Source of the DNA: Inia geoffrensis
Lineage: Eukaryota > Chordata > Mammalia > Artiodactyla > Iniidae
Assembly (NCBI GenBank): GCA_036417435.1
Contig: JAZAQT010000629.1
Location: 1-64,000, forward strand
DNA length: 64,000 nt
Reading direction: 5' to 3'
Shown here piece by piece: positions 38,091 to 51,946 of the stretch; positions within the stretch are counted from its first letter, which is position 1; each line of letters starts with the position of its first letter. The notes under the pieces are model-generated. The model did no database searches. It had not been told where the DNA came from and worked only from the letters and a program-made list of their open reading frames with translations. The position numbers and the translations under genes are program-made.

Positions 38091-39826
38091 TTTGGGACCC
38101 GTGGAATGGGAACCATGCACCATTACCTCAAAGGGTCTGCATTCCCTCACCAATAGTATCAGCCCCAAGTGTCCAGCCTTATCTCTCCCCCAGCTGTGGA
38201 TGTAGAGGTGGTAAATCCAAGATTCCTCACAAGCCCTGAAGGACTTATTTAAGAATTTCTCTCTATTTCACAGTCCTTGTGTTTTGTTTTTCAAATTTAT
38301 TTTTATAAGGGGATTTAGCTTATTGACACTGCTGTGTGTATGGTGCTGTACACAAATGATTTTCTTATGGAGACCTATAAATGTATGGGTTTTAATTTTC
38401 TTCATAGTCAGGCTTATTCCAAGGTTTTGAATACTGGGTGTTGAGTCCATTTAGTTGCGCAAGTAGTAGGTCTTGTCTAATATATATTTGGCTTATGGAA
38501 TGGTATCTGTCCTAATGTGAACCTCTGGTTTTATGCAGCCTCCCCACTCTCCTTTCCCCTTAAGCAAGCATAAGTTTCTTTTGTAAATGTGAGACTCTGT
38601 TGTGTTTTGTAATGCAGTTCACACGTAGCCGTGTTTACATTCCCGGTATTAGTGATATCTTATGATGTTTCTTTTTCTGTGTGACTTATTTCACTTAGAA
38701 TCATCATAACTAAATCCTGTCATTATGCTGCTACTGGTGTGTTGCCATGGATTTCATTGTTGAGTGATATTCCATTGTAGGGATGTACCACAACTTCTAT
38801 ATCCATTTTTCTCTTTCTGGGCTATTAAAGTTGTACCATAGTCAAGGATCCCGTACACAGAGCAGCCCCAAACTTTGGTGTGGCTGTGTCTTTTTCATTT
38901 AAATTTTCCGAATCTATAGCACCATAAGTGGAAGTGCCCTAGGCTCTCTAGCTTGTTTTTTTCTTTGTTCCAGGAAACACCATCCACTTCTCCAGAGTGG
39001 CTGTTGGCAATTTACATCCCGCCCATCAGCATAACAAGGCTGCCGGTTCTCCATGGCCTGTCCTGCCTCTCTGGATTTTACACTTTTTTCGGACGGCCCT
39101 TTGGATCGGTGGGAAGTGAGACTTCTTGTAGTGCGGATTTCCATTGCAGGCTTGCTTGGTTGGCCAAAAAGGGCGTATGCGTTTTTTCCTGAATATATTC
39201 AGGAAAAAACGCATACGCCCTTTTTGGCCAAGTGCATCACTGTCGAACTGCTGCCTCTTTTCCTACGCTTTCAGAGCGATTCTTATCTACCCCCTGATAT
39301 CTGTTTTCTGCAATTCTGCGTCGCGTTCAAGTCCTCTTCACAGCCTTCCTTCAATAAATTTTTGGATGATAGGGGTCATTTGGGAACTCTGCAGCATTGT
39401 GAGTTACAGTGCCAAAGATCTCCTTTTCTCAACTCGCTTTCTTGTGAGCTGACCAAAAACCCGAAGAATTGCTTCAGGCCCTAATCTCGTTCCGGCATGG
39501 CCCGCTGAGCCTTTGGTGAATTCTTCTTCCTGTAGGGAAATCAGAGTTCTATGTGCCCGTCCAAACACATCGAGTTAGCCGCTCATTGGTTCTCCTTATT
39601 CCTGTTCATCTTCCACAGAAATTGCAAACTGTGCCAAACAAGAGGTCAAAGGCACTGACTCTCCAAGTGGGGAGAATGTTAATATCGCATCTGGAACGGC
39701 GAACTCGAGTATCAGGGGGCGAAAATGGCGATGAGTTTTAGAAATTATGCCTGATCACTTCGTGGACCATATTCTGGGTTTTCCATGCATATTTTAGCTG
39801 AAGGATAAATCCCTTAAACGTGGAGA
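38091..39826. repeat. Satellite unit 23, type C (1,736 bp)
   Basis: Palindrome 39160-39231 intact. Carries every C-type marker of unit 12 (extra G in CATTTGGGAAC, GACCAAAAACCC, GTTCTATGTG), exactly 19,006 bp away. I saw no difference between the two in the stretches compared. Confidence 0.95.
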
Positions 39827-41562
39827 TTTGGGACCCGTGGAATGGGAACCATGCACCATTACCTCAAAGGGTCTGCATTCCCTCACCAATACTATCAGCC
39901 CCAAGTGTCCAGCCTTATCTCTCCCCCAGCTGTGGATGCAGAGGTGGTAAATCCAAGATTCCTCACAAGCCCTGAAGGACTTATTTAAGAATTTCTCTCT
40001 ATTTCACAGTCCTTGTGTTTTGTTTTTCAAATTTATTTTTATAAGGGGATTTAGCTTATTGACACTGCTGTGTGTATGGTGATGTACACAAATGATTTTC
40101 TTATGGAGACCTATAAATGTATGGGTTTTAATTTTCTTCATAGTCAGGCATATTCCTAGGTTTTGAATACGGGGTGTTGAGTCCATTTCGTTGAGCAAGG
40201 AGTAGGTCTTGTCTAATATATATTTGGCTTATGGAATGGTATCTGTCCTAATATGAACCTCTGGTTTTATGCAGCCTCCCCACTCTCCTTTCCCCTTAAG
40301 CAAGCATAAGTTTCTTTTGTAAATGTGAGACTCTGTTGTGTTTTGTAATGCAGTTCACACGTAGCCGTGTTTACATTCCCGGTATTAGTGATATCTTATG
40401 ATGTTTCTTTTTCTGTGTGACTTATTTCACTTAGAATCATCATAACTAAATCCTGTCATTATGCTGCTACTTGTGTGTTGCCATGGATTTCATTGTTGAG
40501 TGATATTCCATTGTAGGGATGTACCACAACTTCTATATCCATTTTTCTCTTTCTGCGGTATTAAATTTGTACCATAGTCAAGGATCCCGTACACAGAGCA
40601 GCCCCAAACTTTGGTGTGGCTGTGTCTTTTTCATTTAAATTTTCCGAATCTATAGCACCATAAGTGGAAGTGCCCTAGGCTCTCTAGCTTGGTTTTTTCT
40701 TTGTTCCAGGAAACACCATCCACTTCTCCAGAGTGGCTGTTGGCAATTTACATCCCGCCCATCAGCATAACAAGGCTGCCGGTTCTCCACGGCCTGTCCT
40801 GCCTCTCTGGATTTTACACTTTTTTCGGACGGCCCTTTGGATCGGTGGGAAGTGAGACTTCCTTGTAGTGCGGATTTCCATTGCAGGCTTGCTTGGTTGG
40901 CCAAAAAGGGCGTATGCGTTTTTTCCTGAATATATTCAGGAAAAAACGCATACGCCCTTTTTGGCCAAGTGCATCACTGTCGAACTGCTGCCTCTTTTCC
41001 TACGCTTTCAGAGCAATTCTTATCTACCCCCTGATATCTGTTTTCTGCAATTCTGCGTCGCGTTCAAGTCCTCTTCACAGCCTTCCTTCAATAAATTTTT
41101 GGATGATAGGGGTCATTTGGAACTCTGCAGGATTGTGAGTTACAGTGCCAAAGATCTCCTTTTCTCAACTCGCTTTCTTGTGAGCTGACCGAAAACCCGA
41201 AGAATTGCTTCAGGCCCTAATCTCGTTCCGGCATGGCCCGCTGAGCCTTTGGTGAATTCTTCTTCCTGTAGGGAAATCAGAGTTCAATGTGCCCGTCCAA
41301 ACACAACGAGTTAGCCGCTCATTGGTTCTCCTTATTCCTGTTCATCTTCCACAGAAATTGCAAACTGTGCCAAACAAGAGGTCAAAGGCACTGACTCTCC
41401 AAGTGGGGAGAATGTTAATATCGCATCTGGAACGGCGAACTCGAGTATCAGGGGGTGAAAATGGCGATGAGTTTTAGAAATTATGCCTGATCACTTCGTG
41501 GACCATATTCTGGGTTTTCCATGCATATTTTAGCTGAAGGATAAATCCCTTAAACGTGGAGA
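39827..41562. repeat. Satellite unit 24, type H (1,736 bp)
   Basis: Palindrome 40897-40968 intact. Shares all H markers with unit 13 (GATGCAGAGG, GTGATGTACAC, CTGCGGTATTAAATTTG, CACAACGAG). Private: GGGGGTGAAAATG near 41452, a C-to-T change at a CpG. Confidence 0.95.
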
Positions 41563-43297
41563 TTTGGGACCCGTGCCATGGGAACCATGCACCATTACCT
41601 CAAAGGGTCTGCATTCCCTCACCAATACTATCAGCCCCAAGTGTCCAGCCTTATCTCTCGCCCAGCTGTGGATGTAGAGGTGGTAAATCCAAGATTCCTC
41701 ACAAGCCCTGAAGGACTTATTTAAGAATTTCTCTCTATTTCACAGTCCTTGTGTTTTGTTTTTCAAATTTATTTTTATAAGGGGATTTAGCTTATTGACA
41801 CTGCTGTGTGTATGGTGCTGTACACAAATGATTTTCTTATGGAGACCTATAAATGTATGGGTTTTAATTTTCTTCAGAGTCAGGCATATTCCAAGGTTTT
41901 GAATACTGGGTGTTGAGTCCATTTGGTTGAGCAAGGAGTAGGTCTTGTCTAATATATATTTGGCTTATGGAATGGTATCTGTCCTAATGTGAACCTCTGG
42001 TTTTATGCAGCCTCCCCACTCTCCTTTCCCCTTAAGCAAGCATAAGTTTCTTTTGTAAATGTGAGTCTCTGTTGTGTTTTGTAATGCAGTTCACACGTAG
42101 CCGTGTTTACATTCCCGGTATTAGTGATATCTTATGATGTTTCTTTTTCTGTGTGACTTATTTCACTTAGAATCATCATAACTAAATCCTGTCATTATGC
42201 TGCTACTGGTGTGTTGCCATTGATTTCATTGTTGAGTGATATTCCATTGTAGGGATGTACCACAACTTCTATATCCATTTTTCTCTTTCTGGGCTATTAA
42301 AGTTGTACCATAGTCAAGGATCCCGTACACAGAGCAGCCCAAAACTTTGGTGTGGCTGTGTGTTTTTCATTTAAATTTTTCGAATCTATAGCACCATAAG
42401 TGGAAGTGCCCTAGGCTCTCTAGCTTGGTTTTTTCTTTGTTCCAGGAAACACCATCCACTTCTCCAGAGTGGCTGTTGGCAATTTACATCCCGCCCATCA
42501 GCATAACAAGGCTGCCGGTTCTCCATGGCCTGTCCTGCCTCTCTGGATTTTACACTTTTTTCGGACGGCCCTTTGGATCGGTGGGAAGTGAGACTTCTTG
42601 TAGTGCGGATTTCCATTGCAGGCTTGCTTGGTTGGCCAAAAAGGGCGTATGCGTTTTTTCCTGAATATATTCAGGAAAAAACGCATACGCCCTTTTTGGC
42701 CAAGTGCATCACTGTCGAACTGCTGCCTCTTTTCCTGCGCTTTCAGAGCGATTCTTATCTACCCCCTGATATCAGTTTTCTGCAATTCTGCGTCGCGTTC
42801 AAGTCCTCTTCACAGCCTTCCTTCAATAAATTTTTGGATGATAGGGGTCATTTGGAACTCTGCAGCATTGTGAGTTACAGTGCCAAAGATCTCCTTTTCT
42901 CAACTCGCTTTCTTGTGAGCTGACCGAAAACCCGAAGAATTGCTTCAGGCCCTAATCTCGTTCCGGCATGGCCCGCTGAGCCTTTGGTGAATTCTTCTTC
43001 CTGTAGGGAAATCAGAGTTCAATGTGCCCGTCCAAACACATCGACTTAGCCGCTCATTGGTTCTCCTTATTCCTGTTCATCTTCCACAGAAATTGCAAAC
43101 TGTGCCAAACAAGAGGTCAAAGGCACTGACTCTCCAAGTGGGGAGAATGTTAATATCGCATCTGGAACGGCGAACTCGAGTATCAGGGGGCGAAAATGGC
43201 GATGAGTTTTAGAAATTATGCCTGATCACTTCGTGGACCATATTCTGGGTTTTCCATGCATATTTTAGCTGAAGGATAAATCCCTTAAACGTGCAGA
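41563..43297. repeat. Satellite unit 25, type L (1,735 bp)
   Basis: Palindrome 42632-42703 intact. Shares all L markers with unit 14, including the rare CGTGCCATGGG at its 5' edge. Its body is duplicated again in unit 26. Confidence 0.95.
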
Positions 43298-45032
43298 TTT
43301 GGGACCCTTGGAATGGGAACCATGCACCATTACCTCAAAGGGTCTGCATTCCCTCACCAATACTATCAGCCCCAAGTGTCCAGCCTTATCTCTCCCCCAG
43401 CTGTGGATGTAGAGGTGGTAAATCCAAGATTCCTCACAAGCCCTGAAGGACTTATTTAAGAATTTCTCTCTATTTCACAGTCCTTGTGTTTTGTTTTTCA
43501 AATTTATTTTTATAAGGGGATTTAGCTTATTGACACTGCTGTGTGTATGGTGCTGTACACAAATGATTTTCTTATGGAGACCTATAAATGTATGGGTTTT
43601 AATTTTCTTCAGAGTCAGGCATATTCCAAGGTTTTGAATACTGGGTGTTGAGTCCATTTGGTTGAGCAAGGAGTAGGTCTTGTCTAATATATATTTGGCT
43701 TATGGAATGGTATCTGTCCTAATGTGAACCTCTGGTTTTATGCAGCCTCCCCACTCTCCTTTCCCCTTAAGCAAGCATAAGTTTCTTTTGTAAATGTGAG
43801 TCTCTGTTGTGTTTTGTAATGCAGTTCACACGTAGCCGTGTTTACATTCCCGGTATTAGTGATATCTTATGATGTTTCTTTTTCTGTGTGACTTATTTCA
43901 CTTAGAATCATCATAACTAAATCCTGTCATTATGCTGCTACTGGTGTGTTGCCATTGATTTCATTGTTGAGTGATATTCCATTGTAGGGATGTACCACAA
44001 CTTCTATATCCATTTTTCTCTTTCTGGGCTATTAAAGTTGTACCATAGTCAAGGATCCCGTACACAGAGCAGCCCAAAACTTTGGTGTGGCTGTGTGTTT
44101 TTCATTTAAATTTTTCGAATCTATAGCACCATAAGTGGAAGTGCCCTAGGCTCTCTAGCTTGGTTTTTTCTTTGTTCCAGGAAACACCATCCACTTCTCC
44201 AGAGTGGCTGTTGGCAATTTACATCCCGCCCATCAGCATAACAAGGCTGCCGGTTCTCCATGGCCTGTCCTGCCTCTCTGGATTTTACACTTTTTTCGGA
44301 CGGCCCTTTGGATCGGTGGGAAGTGAGACTTCTTGTAGTGCGGATTTCCATTGCAGGCTTGCTTGGTTGGCCAAAAAGGGCGTATGCGTTTTTTCCTGAA
44401 TATATTCAGGAAAAAACGCATACGCCCTTTTTGGCCAAGTGCATCACTGTCGAACTGCTGCCTCTTTTCCTGCGCTTTCAGAGCGATTCTTATCTACCCC
44501 CTGATATCAGTTTTCTGCAATTCTGCGTCGCGTTCAAGTCCTCTTCACAGCCTTCCTTCAATAAATTTTTGGATGATAGGGGTCATTTGGAACTCTGCAG
44601 CATTGTGAGTTACAGTGCCAAAGATCTCCTTTTCTCAACTCGCTTTCTTGTGAGCTGACCGAAAACCCGAAGAATTGCTTCAGGCCCTAATCTCGTTCCG
44701 GCATGGCCCGCTGAGCCTTTGGTGAATTCTTCTTCCTGTAGGGAAATCAGAGTTCAATGTGCCCGTCCAAACACATCGACTTAGCCGCTCATTGGTTCTC
44801 CTTATTCCTGTTCATCTTCCACAGAAATTGCAAACTGTGCCAAACAAGAGGTCAAAGGCACTGACTCTCCAAGTGGGGAGAATGTTAATATCGCATCTGG
44901 AACGGCGAACTCGAGTATCAGGGGGCGAAAATGGCGATGAGTTTTAGAAATTATGCCTGATCACTTCGTGGACCATATTCTGGGTTTTCCATGCATATTT
45001 TAGCTGAAGGATAAATCCCTTAAACGTGCAGA
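43298..45032. repeat. Satellite unit 26, type L duplicate of unit 25 (1,735 bp)
   Basis: Palindrome 44367-44438 intact. The first ~100 bp follow the T-type edge (GTGCAGATTT before it, GGAATGGG, CTCTCCCCCAG), then from CTTCAGAGTCAGG near 43607 it follows unit 25. Private: GGGACCCTTGG at 43301. Confidence 0.95.
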
Positions 45033-46767
45033 TTTGGGACCCGTGGAATGGGAACCATGCACCATTACCTCAAAGGGTCTGCATTCCCTCACCAATACTA
45101 TCAGCCCCAAGTGTCCAGCCTTATCTCTCCCCCAGCTGTGGATGTAGAGGTGGTAAATCCAAGATTCCTCACAAGCCCTGAAGGACTTATTTAAGAATTT
45201 CTCTCTATTTCACAGTCCTTGTGTTTTGTTTTTCAAATTTATTTTTATAAGGGGATTTAGCTTATTGACACTGCTGTGTGTATGGTGCTGTACACAAATG
45301 ATTTTCTTATGGAGACCTATAAATATATGGGTTTTAATTTTCTTCATAGTCAGGCATATTCCAAGGTTTTGAATACTGGGTGTTGAGTCCGTTTGGTTGA
45401 GCAAGGAGTAGGTCTTGTCTAATATATATTTGGCTTATGGAATGGTATCTGTCCTAATGTGAACCTCTGGTTTTATGCAGCCTCCTCACTCTCCTTTCCC
45501 CTTAAGCAAGCATAAGTTTCTTTTGTAAATGTGAGACTCTGTTGTGTTTTGTAATGCAGTTCACACGTAGCCGTGTTTACATTCCCGGTATTAGTGATAT
45601 CTTATGATGTTTCTTTTTCTGTGTGACTTATTTCACTTAGAATCATCATAACTAAATCCTGTCATTATGCTGCTACTGGTCTGTTGCCATGGATTTCATT
45701 GTTGAGTGATATTCCATTGTAGGGATGTACCACAACTTCTATATCCATTTTTCTCTTTCTGGGCTATTAAAGTTGTACCATAGTCAAGGATCCCGTGCAC
45801 AGAGCAGCCCCAAACTTTGGTGTGGCTGTGTCTTTTTCATTTAAATTTTCCGAATCTATAGCACCATAAGTGGAAGTGCCCTAGGTTCTCTAGCTTGTTT
45901 TTTTCTTTGTTCCAGGGAACACCATCCACTTCTCCAGAGTGGCTGTTGGCAATTTACATCCCGCCCATCAGCATAACAAGGCTGCCGGTTCTCCATGGCC
46001 TGTCCTGCCTCTCTGGATTTTACACTTTTTTCGGACGGCCCTTTGGATCGGTGGGAAGTGAGACTTCTTGTAGTGCGGATTTCCATTGCAGGCTTGCTTG
46101 GTTGGCCAAAAAGGGCGTATGCGTTTTTTCCTGAATATATTCAGGAAAAAACGCATACGCCCTTTTTGGCCAAGTGCATCACTGTCGAACTGCTGCCTCT
46201 TTTCCTACGCTTTCAGAGCGATTCTTATCTAACCCCTGATATCTGTTTTCTGCAATTCTGCGTCGCGTTCAAGTCCTCTTCACAGCCTTCCTTCAATAAA
46301 TTTTTGGATGATAGGGGTCATTTGGAACTCTGCAGGATTGTGAGTTACAGTGCCAAAGATCTCCTTTTCTCAACTCGCTTTCTTGTGAGCTGACCGAAAA
46401 CCCGAAGAATTGCTTCAGTCCCTAATCTCGTTCCGGCATGGCCCGCTGAGCCTTTGGTGAATTCTTCTTCCTGTAGGGAAATCAGAGTTCAATGTGCCCG
46501 TCCAAACACATCGAGTTAGCCGCTCATTGGTTCTCCTTATTCCTGTTCATCTTCCACAGAAATTGCAAACTGTGCCAAACAAGAGGTCAAAGGCACTGAC
46601 TCTCCAAGTGGGGAGAATGTTAATATAGCATCTGGAACGGCGAACTCGAGTATCAGGGGGCGAAAATGGCGATGAGTTTTAGAAATTATGCCTGATCACT
46701 TCGTGGACCATATTCTGGGTTTTCCATGCATATTTTAGCTGAAGGATAAATCCCTTAAACGTGGAGA
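45033..46767. repeat. Satellite unit 27, type T (1,735 bp)
   Basis: Palindrome 46102-46173 intact. Matches unit 15 at a shift of 20,741 bp (CCTCCTCACTC, GGTCTGTTGCC, CCAGGGAACACC, AATATAGCATC). Differs by CCTAGGTTCTC near 45882 and by GCTGCCGGTTC where unit 15 reads GCTGCCAGTTC. Confidence 0.95.
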
Positions 46768-48474
46768 TTTGGGACCCGTGGAATGGGAACCATGCACCAT
46801 TACCTCAAAGGGTCTGCATTCCCTCACCAATAGTATCAGCCCCAAGTGTCTAGCCTTATCTCTCCCCCAGCTGTGGATGTAGAGGTGGTAAATCCAAGTT
46901 TCCTCACAAGCCCTGAAGGACTTATTTAAGAATTTCTCTCTATTTCACAGTCCTTGTGTTTTGTTTTTCAAATTTATTTTTATAAGGGGATTTAGCTTAT
47001 TGACACTGCTGTGTGTATGGTGCTGTACACAAATGATTTTCTTATGGAGACCTATAAATGTATGGGTTTTAATTTTCTTCATAGTCAGGCATATTCCTAG
47101 GTTTTGAATACGGGGTGTTGAGTCCATTTCGTTGAGCAAGGAGTAGGTCTTGTCTAATATATATTTGGCTTATGGAATGGTATCTGTCCTAATATGAACC
47201 TCTGGTTTTATGCAGCCTCCCCACTCTCCTTTCCCCTTAAGCAAGCATAAGTTTCTTTTGTAAATGTGAGACTCTGTTGTGTTTTGTAATGGAGTTCACA
47301 CGTAGCCGTGTTTACATTCCCGGTATTAGTGATATCTTATGATGTTTCTTTTTCTGTGTGACTTATTTCACTTAGAATCATCATAACTAAATCCTGTCAT
47401 TATGCTGCTACTGGTGTGTTGCCATGGATTTCATTGTTGAGTGATATTCCATTGTAGGGATGTACCACAACTTCTATATCCATTTTTCTCTTTCTGGGCT
47501 ATTAAAGTTGTACCATAGTCAAGGATCCCGTACACAGAGCAGCCCCAAACTTTGGTGTGGCTGTGTCTTTTTCATTTAAATTTTCCGAATCTATAGCACC
47601 ATAAGTGGAAGTGCCCTAGGCTCTCTAGCTTGGTTTTTTCTTTGTTCCAGGAAACACCATCCACTTCTCCAGAGTGGCTGTTGGCAATTTACATCCCGCC
47701 CATCAGCATAACAAGTCTGCCGGTTCTCCACGGCCTGTCCTGCCTCTCTGGATTTTACACTTTTTTCGGACGGCCCTTTGGATCTGTGGGAAGTGAGACT
47801 TCCTTGTAGTGCGGATTTCCATTGCAGACTTGCTTTCCTGAATATATTCAGGAAAAAACGCATACGCCCTTTTTGGCCAAGTGCATCACTGTCGAACTGC
47901 TGCCTCTTTTCCTACGCTTTCAGAGAAATTCTTATCTACCCCCTGATATCTGTTTTCTGCAATTCTGCGTCGCGTTCAAGTCCTCTTCACAGCCTTCCTT
48001 CAATAAATTTTTGGATGATAGGGGTCATTTGGAACTCTGCAGGATTGTGAGTTACAGTGCCAAAGATCTCCTTTTCTCAACTCGCTTTCTTGTGAGCTGC
48101 CCGAAAACCCGAAGAATTGCTTCAGGCCCTAATCTCGTTCCGGCATGGCCCGCTGAGCCTTTGGTGAATTCTTCTTCCTGTAGGGAAATCAGAGTTCAAT
48201 GTGCCCGTCCAAACACATCGAGTTAGCCGCTCATTGGTTCTCCTTATTCCTGTTCATCTTCCACAGAAATTGCAAACTGTGCCAAACAAGAGGTCAAAGG
48301 CACTGACTCTCCAAGTGGGGAGAATGTTAATATCGCATCTGGAACGGCGAACTCGAGTATCAGGGGGCGAAAATGGCGATGAGTTTTAGAAATTATGCCT
48401 GATCACTTCGTGGACCATATTCTGGGTTTTCCATGCATATTTTAGCTGAAGGATAAATCCCTTAAACGTGGAGA
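46768..48474. repeat. Satellite unit 28, type E with 29-bp deletion (1,707 bp)
   Basis: Palindrome reduced to 47834-47880. Same linked marks as unit 16 (AACAAGTCTGCC, GGATCTGTGGG, CAGAGAAATTC, GAGCTGCCCG). Differs by AATGGAGTTC near 47289 and by an intact GTCGCG where unit 16 reads GTCACG. Confidence 0.95.
47834..47880. mobile_element. Truncated mariner MITE, left arm deleted (unit 28)
   Basis: Same deletion as unit 16, 20,741 bp downstream of it; core palindrome 47834-47855. Confidence 0.85.
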
Positions 48475-50210
48475 TTTGGGACCCGTGCAATGGGAACCAT
48501 GCACCATTACCTCAAAGGGTCTGCATTCCCTCACCAATACTATCAGCCCCAAGTGTCCAGCATTATCTCTCCCCCAGCTGTGGATGTAGAGGTGGTAAAT
48601 CCAAGATTCCTCACAAGCCCTGAAGGACTTATTTAAGAATTTCTCTCTATTTCACAGTCCTTGTGTTTTGTTTTTCAAATTTATTTTTATAAGGGGATTT
48701 AGCTTATTGACACTGCTGTGTGTATGGTGCTGTACACAAATGATTTTCTTATGGAGACCTATAAATGTATGGGTTTTAATTTTCTTCATAGTCAGGCTTA
48801 TTCCAAGGTTTTGAATACTGGGTGTTGAGTCCATTTGGTTGCGCAAGTAGTAGGTCTTGTCTAATATATATTTGGCTTATGGAATGGTATCTGTCCTAAT
48901 GTGAACCTCTGGTTTTATGCAGCCTCCCCACTCTCCTTTCCCCTTAAGCAAGCATAAGTTTCTTTTGTAAATGTGAGACTCTGTTGTGTTTTGTAATGCA
49001 GTTCACACGTAGCCGTGTTTACATTCCCGGTATTAGTGATATCTTATGATGTTTCTTTTTCTGTGTGACTTATTTCACTTAGAATCATCATAACTAAATC
49101 CTGTCATTATGCTGCTATTGGTGTGTTGCCATGCATTTCATTGTTGAGTGATATTCCATTGTAGGGATGTACCACAACTTCTATATCCATTTTTCTCTTT
49201 CTGGGCTATTAAAGTTGTACCATAGTCAAGGATCCCGTACACAGAGCAGCCCCAAACTTTGGTGTGGCTGTGTCTTTTTCATTTAAATTTTCCGAATCTA
49301 TAGCACCATAAGTGGAAGTGCCCTAGGCTCTCTAGCTTGGTTTTTTCTTTGTTCCAGGAAACACCATCCACTTCTCCAGAGTGGCTGTTGGCAATTTACA
49401 TCCCGCCCATCAGCATAACAAGGCTGCCGGTTCTCCACGGCCTGTCCTGCCTCTCTGGATTTTACACTTTTTTCGGACGGCCCTTTGGATCGGTGAGAAG
49501 TGAGACTTCCTTGTAGTGCGGATTTCCATTGCAGGCTTGCTTGGTTGGCCAAAAAGGGCGTATGCGTTTTTTCCTGAATATATTCAGGAAAAAACGCATA
49601 CGCCCTTTTTGGCCAAGTGCATCACTGTCGAACTGCTGCCTCTTTTCCTACGCGTTCAGAGCAATTCTTACCTATCCCCTGATATCTGTTTTCTGCAATT
49701 CTGCGTCGCGTTCAAATCCTCTTCACAGCCTTCCTTCAATAAATTTTTGGATGATAGGGGTCATTTGGAACTCTGCAGGATTGTGAGTTACAGTGCCAAA
49801 GATCTCCTTTTCTCAACTCGCTTTCTTGTGAGCTGACCGAAAACCCGAAAAATTGCTTCAGGCCCTAATCTCGTTCCGGCATGGCCCGCTGAGCCTTTGG
49901 TGAATTCTTCTTCCTGTAGGGAAATCAGAGTTCAATGTGCCTATCCAAACACATCGAGTTAGCCGCTCATTGGTTCTCCTTATTCCTGTTCATCTTCCAC
50001 AGAAATTGCAAACTGTGCCAAACAAGAGGTCAAAGGCACTGACTCTCCAAGTGGGGAGAATGTTAATATCGCATCTGGAACGGCGAACTCGAGTATCAGG
50101 GGGCGAAAATGGCGATGAGTTTTAGAAATTATGCCTGATCACTTCGTGGACCATATTCTGGGTTTTCCATGCATATTTTAGCTGAAGGATAAATCCCTTA
50201 AACGTGGAGA
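48475..50210. repeat. Satellite unit 29, type G (1,736 bp)
   Basis: Palindrome 49545-49616 intact. Matches unit 17 at 20,741 bp, including CATGCATTTC, GGTGAGAAG, TTACCTATCC and GTGCCTATCC. Differences seen: CTGTCCTGCC and CGTGGACC, where unit 17 has CTGTACTGCC and CGTGGAAC. Confidence 0.95.
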
Positions 50211-51946
50211 TTTGGGACCCGTGGAATGGGAACCATGCACCATTACCTCAAAGGGTCTGCATTCCCTCACCAATACTATCAGCCCCAAGTGTCCAGCCTT
50301 ATCTCTCCCCCAGCTGTGGATGTAGAGGTGGTAAATCCAAGATTCCTCACAAGCCCTGAAGGACTTATTTAAGAATTTCTCTCTATTTCACAGTCCTTGT
50401 GTTTTGTTTTTCAAATTTATTTTTATAAGGGGATTTAGCTTATTGACACTGCTGTGTGTATGGTGCTGTACACAAATGATTTTCTTATGGAGACCTATAA
50501 ATGTATGGGTTTTAATTTTCTTCATAGTCAGGCATATTCCAAGGTTTTGAATACTGGGTGTTCAGTCCATTTGGTTGAGCAAGGAGTAGGTCTTGTCTAA
50601 TATATATTTGGCTTATGGAATTGTATCTGTCCTAATGTGAACCTCTGGTTTTATGCAGCCTCCCCACTCTCCTTTCCCCTTAAGCAAGCATAAGTTTCTT
50701 TTGTAAATGTGAGACTCTGTTGTGTTTTGTAATGCAGTTCACACGTAGCCGTGTTTACATTCCCGGTATTAGTGATATCTTATGATGTTTCTTTTTCTGT
50801 GTGACTTATTTCACTTAGAATCATCATAACTAAATCCTGTCATTATGCTGCTACTGGTGTGTTGCCATGGATTTCATTGTTGAGTGATATTCCATTGTAG
50901 GGATGTACCACAACTTCTATATCCATTTTTCTCTTTCTGGGCTATTAAAGTTGTACCATAGTCAAGGATCCCGTACACAGAGCAGCCCCAAACTTTGGTG
51001 TGGCTGTGTCTTTTTCATTTAAATTTTCCGAATCTATAGCACCATAAGTGGAAGTGCCCTAGGCTCTCTAGCTTGTTTTTTTCTTTGTTCCAGGAAAAAC
51101 CATCCACTTCTCCAGAGTGGCTGTTGGCAATTTACATCCCGCCCATCAGCATAACAAGGCTGCCGGTTCTCCATGGCCTGTCCTGCCTCTCTGGATTTTA
51201 CACTTTTTTCGGACGGCCCTTTGGATCGGTGGGAAGTGAGACTTCTTGTAGTGCGGATTTCCATTGCAGGCTTGCTTGGTTGGCCAAAAAGGGCGTATGC
51301 GTTTTTTCCTGAATATATTCAGGAAAAAACGCATACGCCCTTTTTGGCCAAGTGCATCACTGTCGAACTGCTGCCTCTTTTCCTTCGCTTTCAGAGCGAT
51401 TCTTATCTACCCCCTGATATCTGTTTTCTGCAATTCTGCGTCGCGTTCAAGTCCTCTTCACAGCCTTCCTTCAATAAATTTTTGGATGATAGGGGTCATT
51501 TGGGAACTCGGCAGCATTGTGAGTTACAGTGCCAAAGATCTCCTTTTCTCAACTCGCTTTCTTGTGAGCTGACCGAAAACCCGAAGAATTGCTTCAGGCC
51601 CTAATCTCGTTCCGGCATGGCCCGCTGAGCCTTTGGTGAATTCTTCTTCCTGTAGGGAAATCAGAGTTCAATGTGCCCGTCCAAACACATCGAGTTAGCC
51701 GCTCATTGGTTCTCCTTATTCCTGTTCATCTTCCACAGAAATTGCAAACTGTGCCAAACAAGAGGTCAAAGGCACTGACTCTCCAAGTGGGGAGAATGTT
51801 AATATCGCATCTGGAACGGCGAACTCGAGTATCAGGGGGCGAAAATGGCGATGAGTTTTAGAAATTATGCCTGATCACTTCGTGGACCATATTCTGGGTT
51901 TTCCATGCATATTTTAGCTGAAGGATAAATCCCTTAAACGTGGAGA
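50211..51946. repeat. Satellite unit 30, type F (1,736 bp)
   Basis: Palindrome 51280-51351 intact. Matches unit 18 (GTTCAGTCC, GGAATTGTATC, AGGAAAAACC, TTTGGGAACTCGGCAG). Private: TTTCCTTCGC near 51378. Confidence 0.95.
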
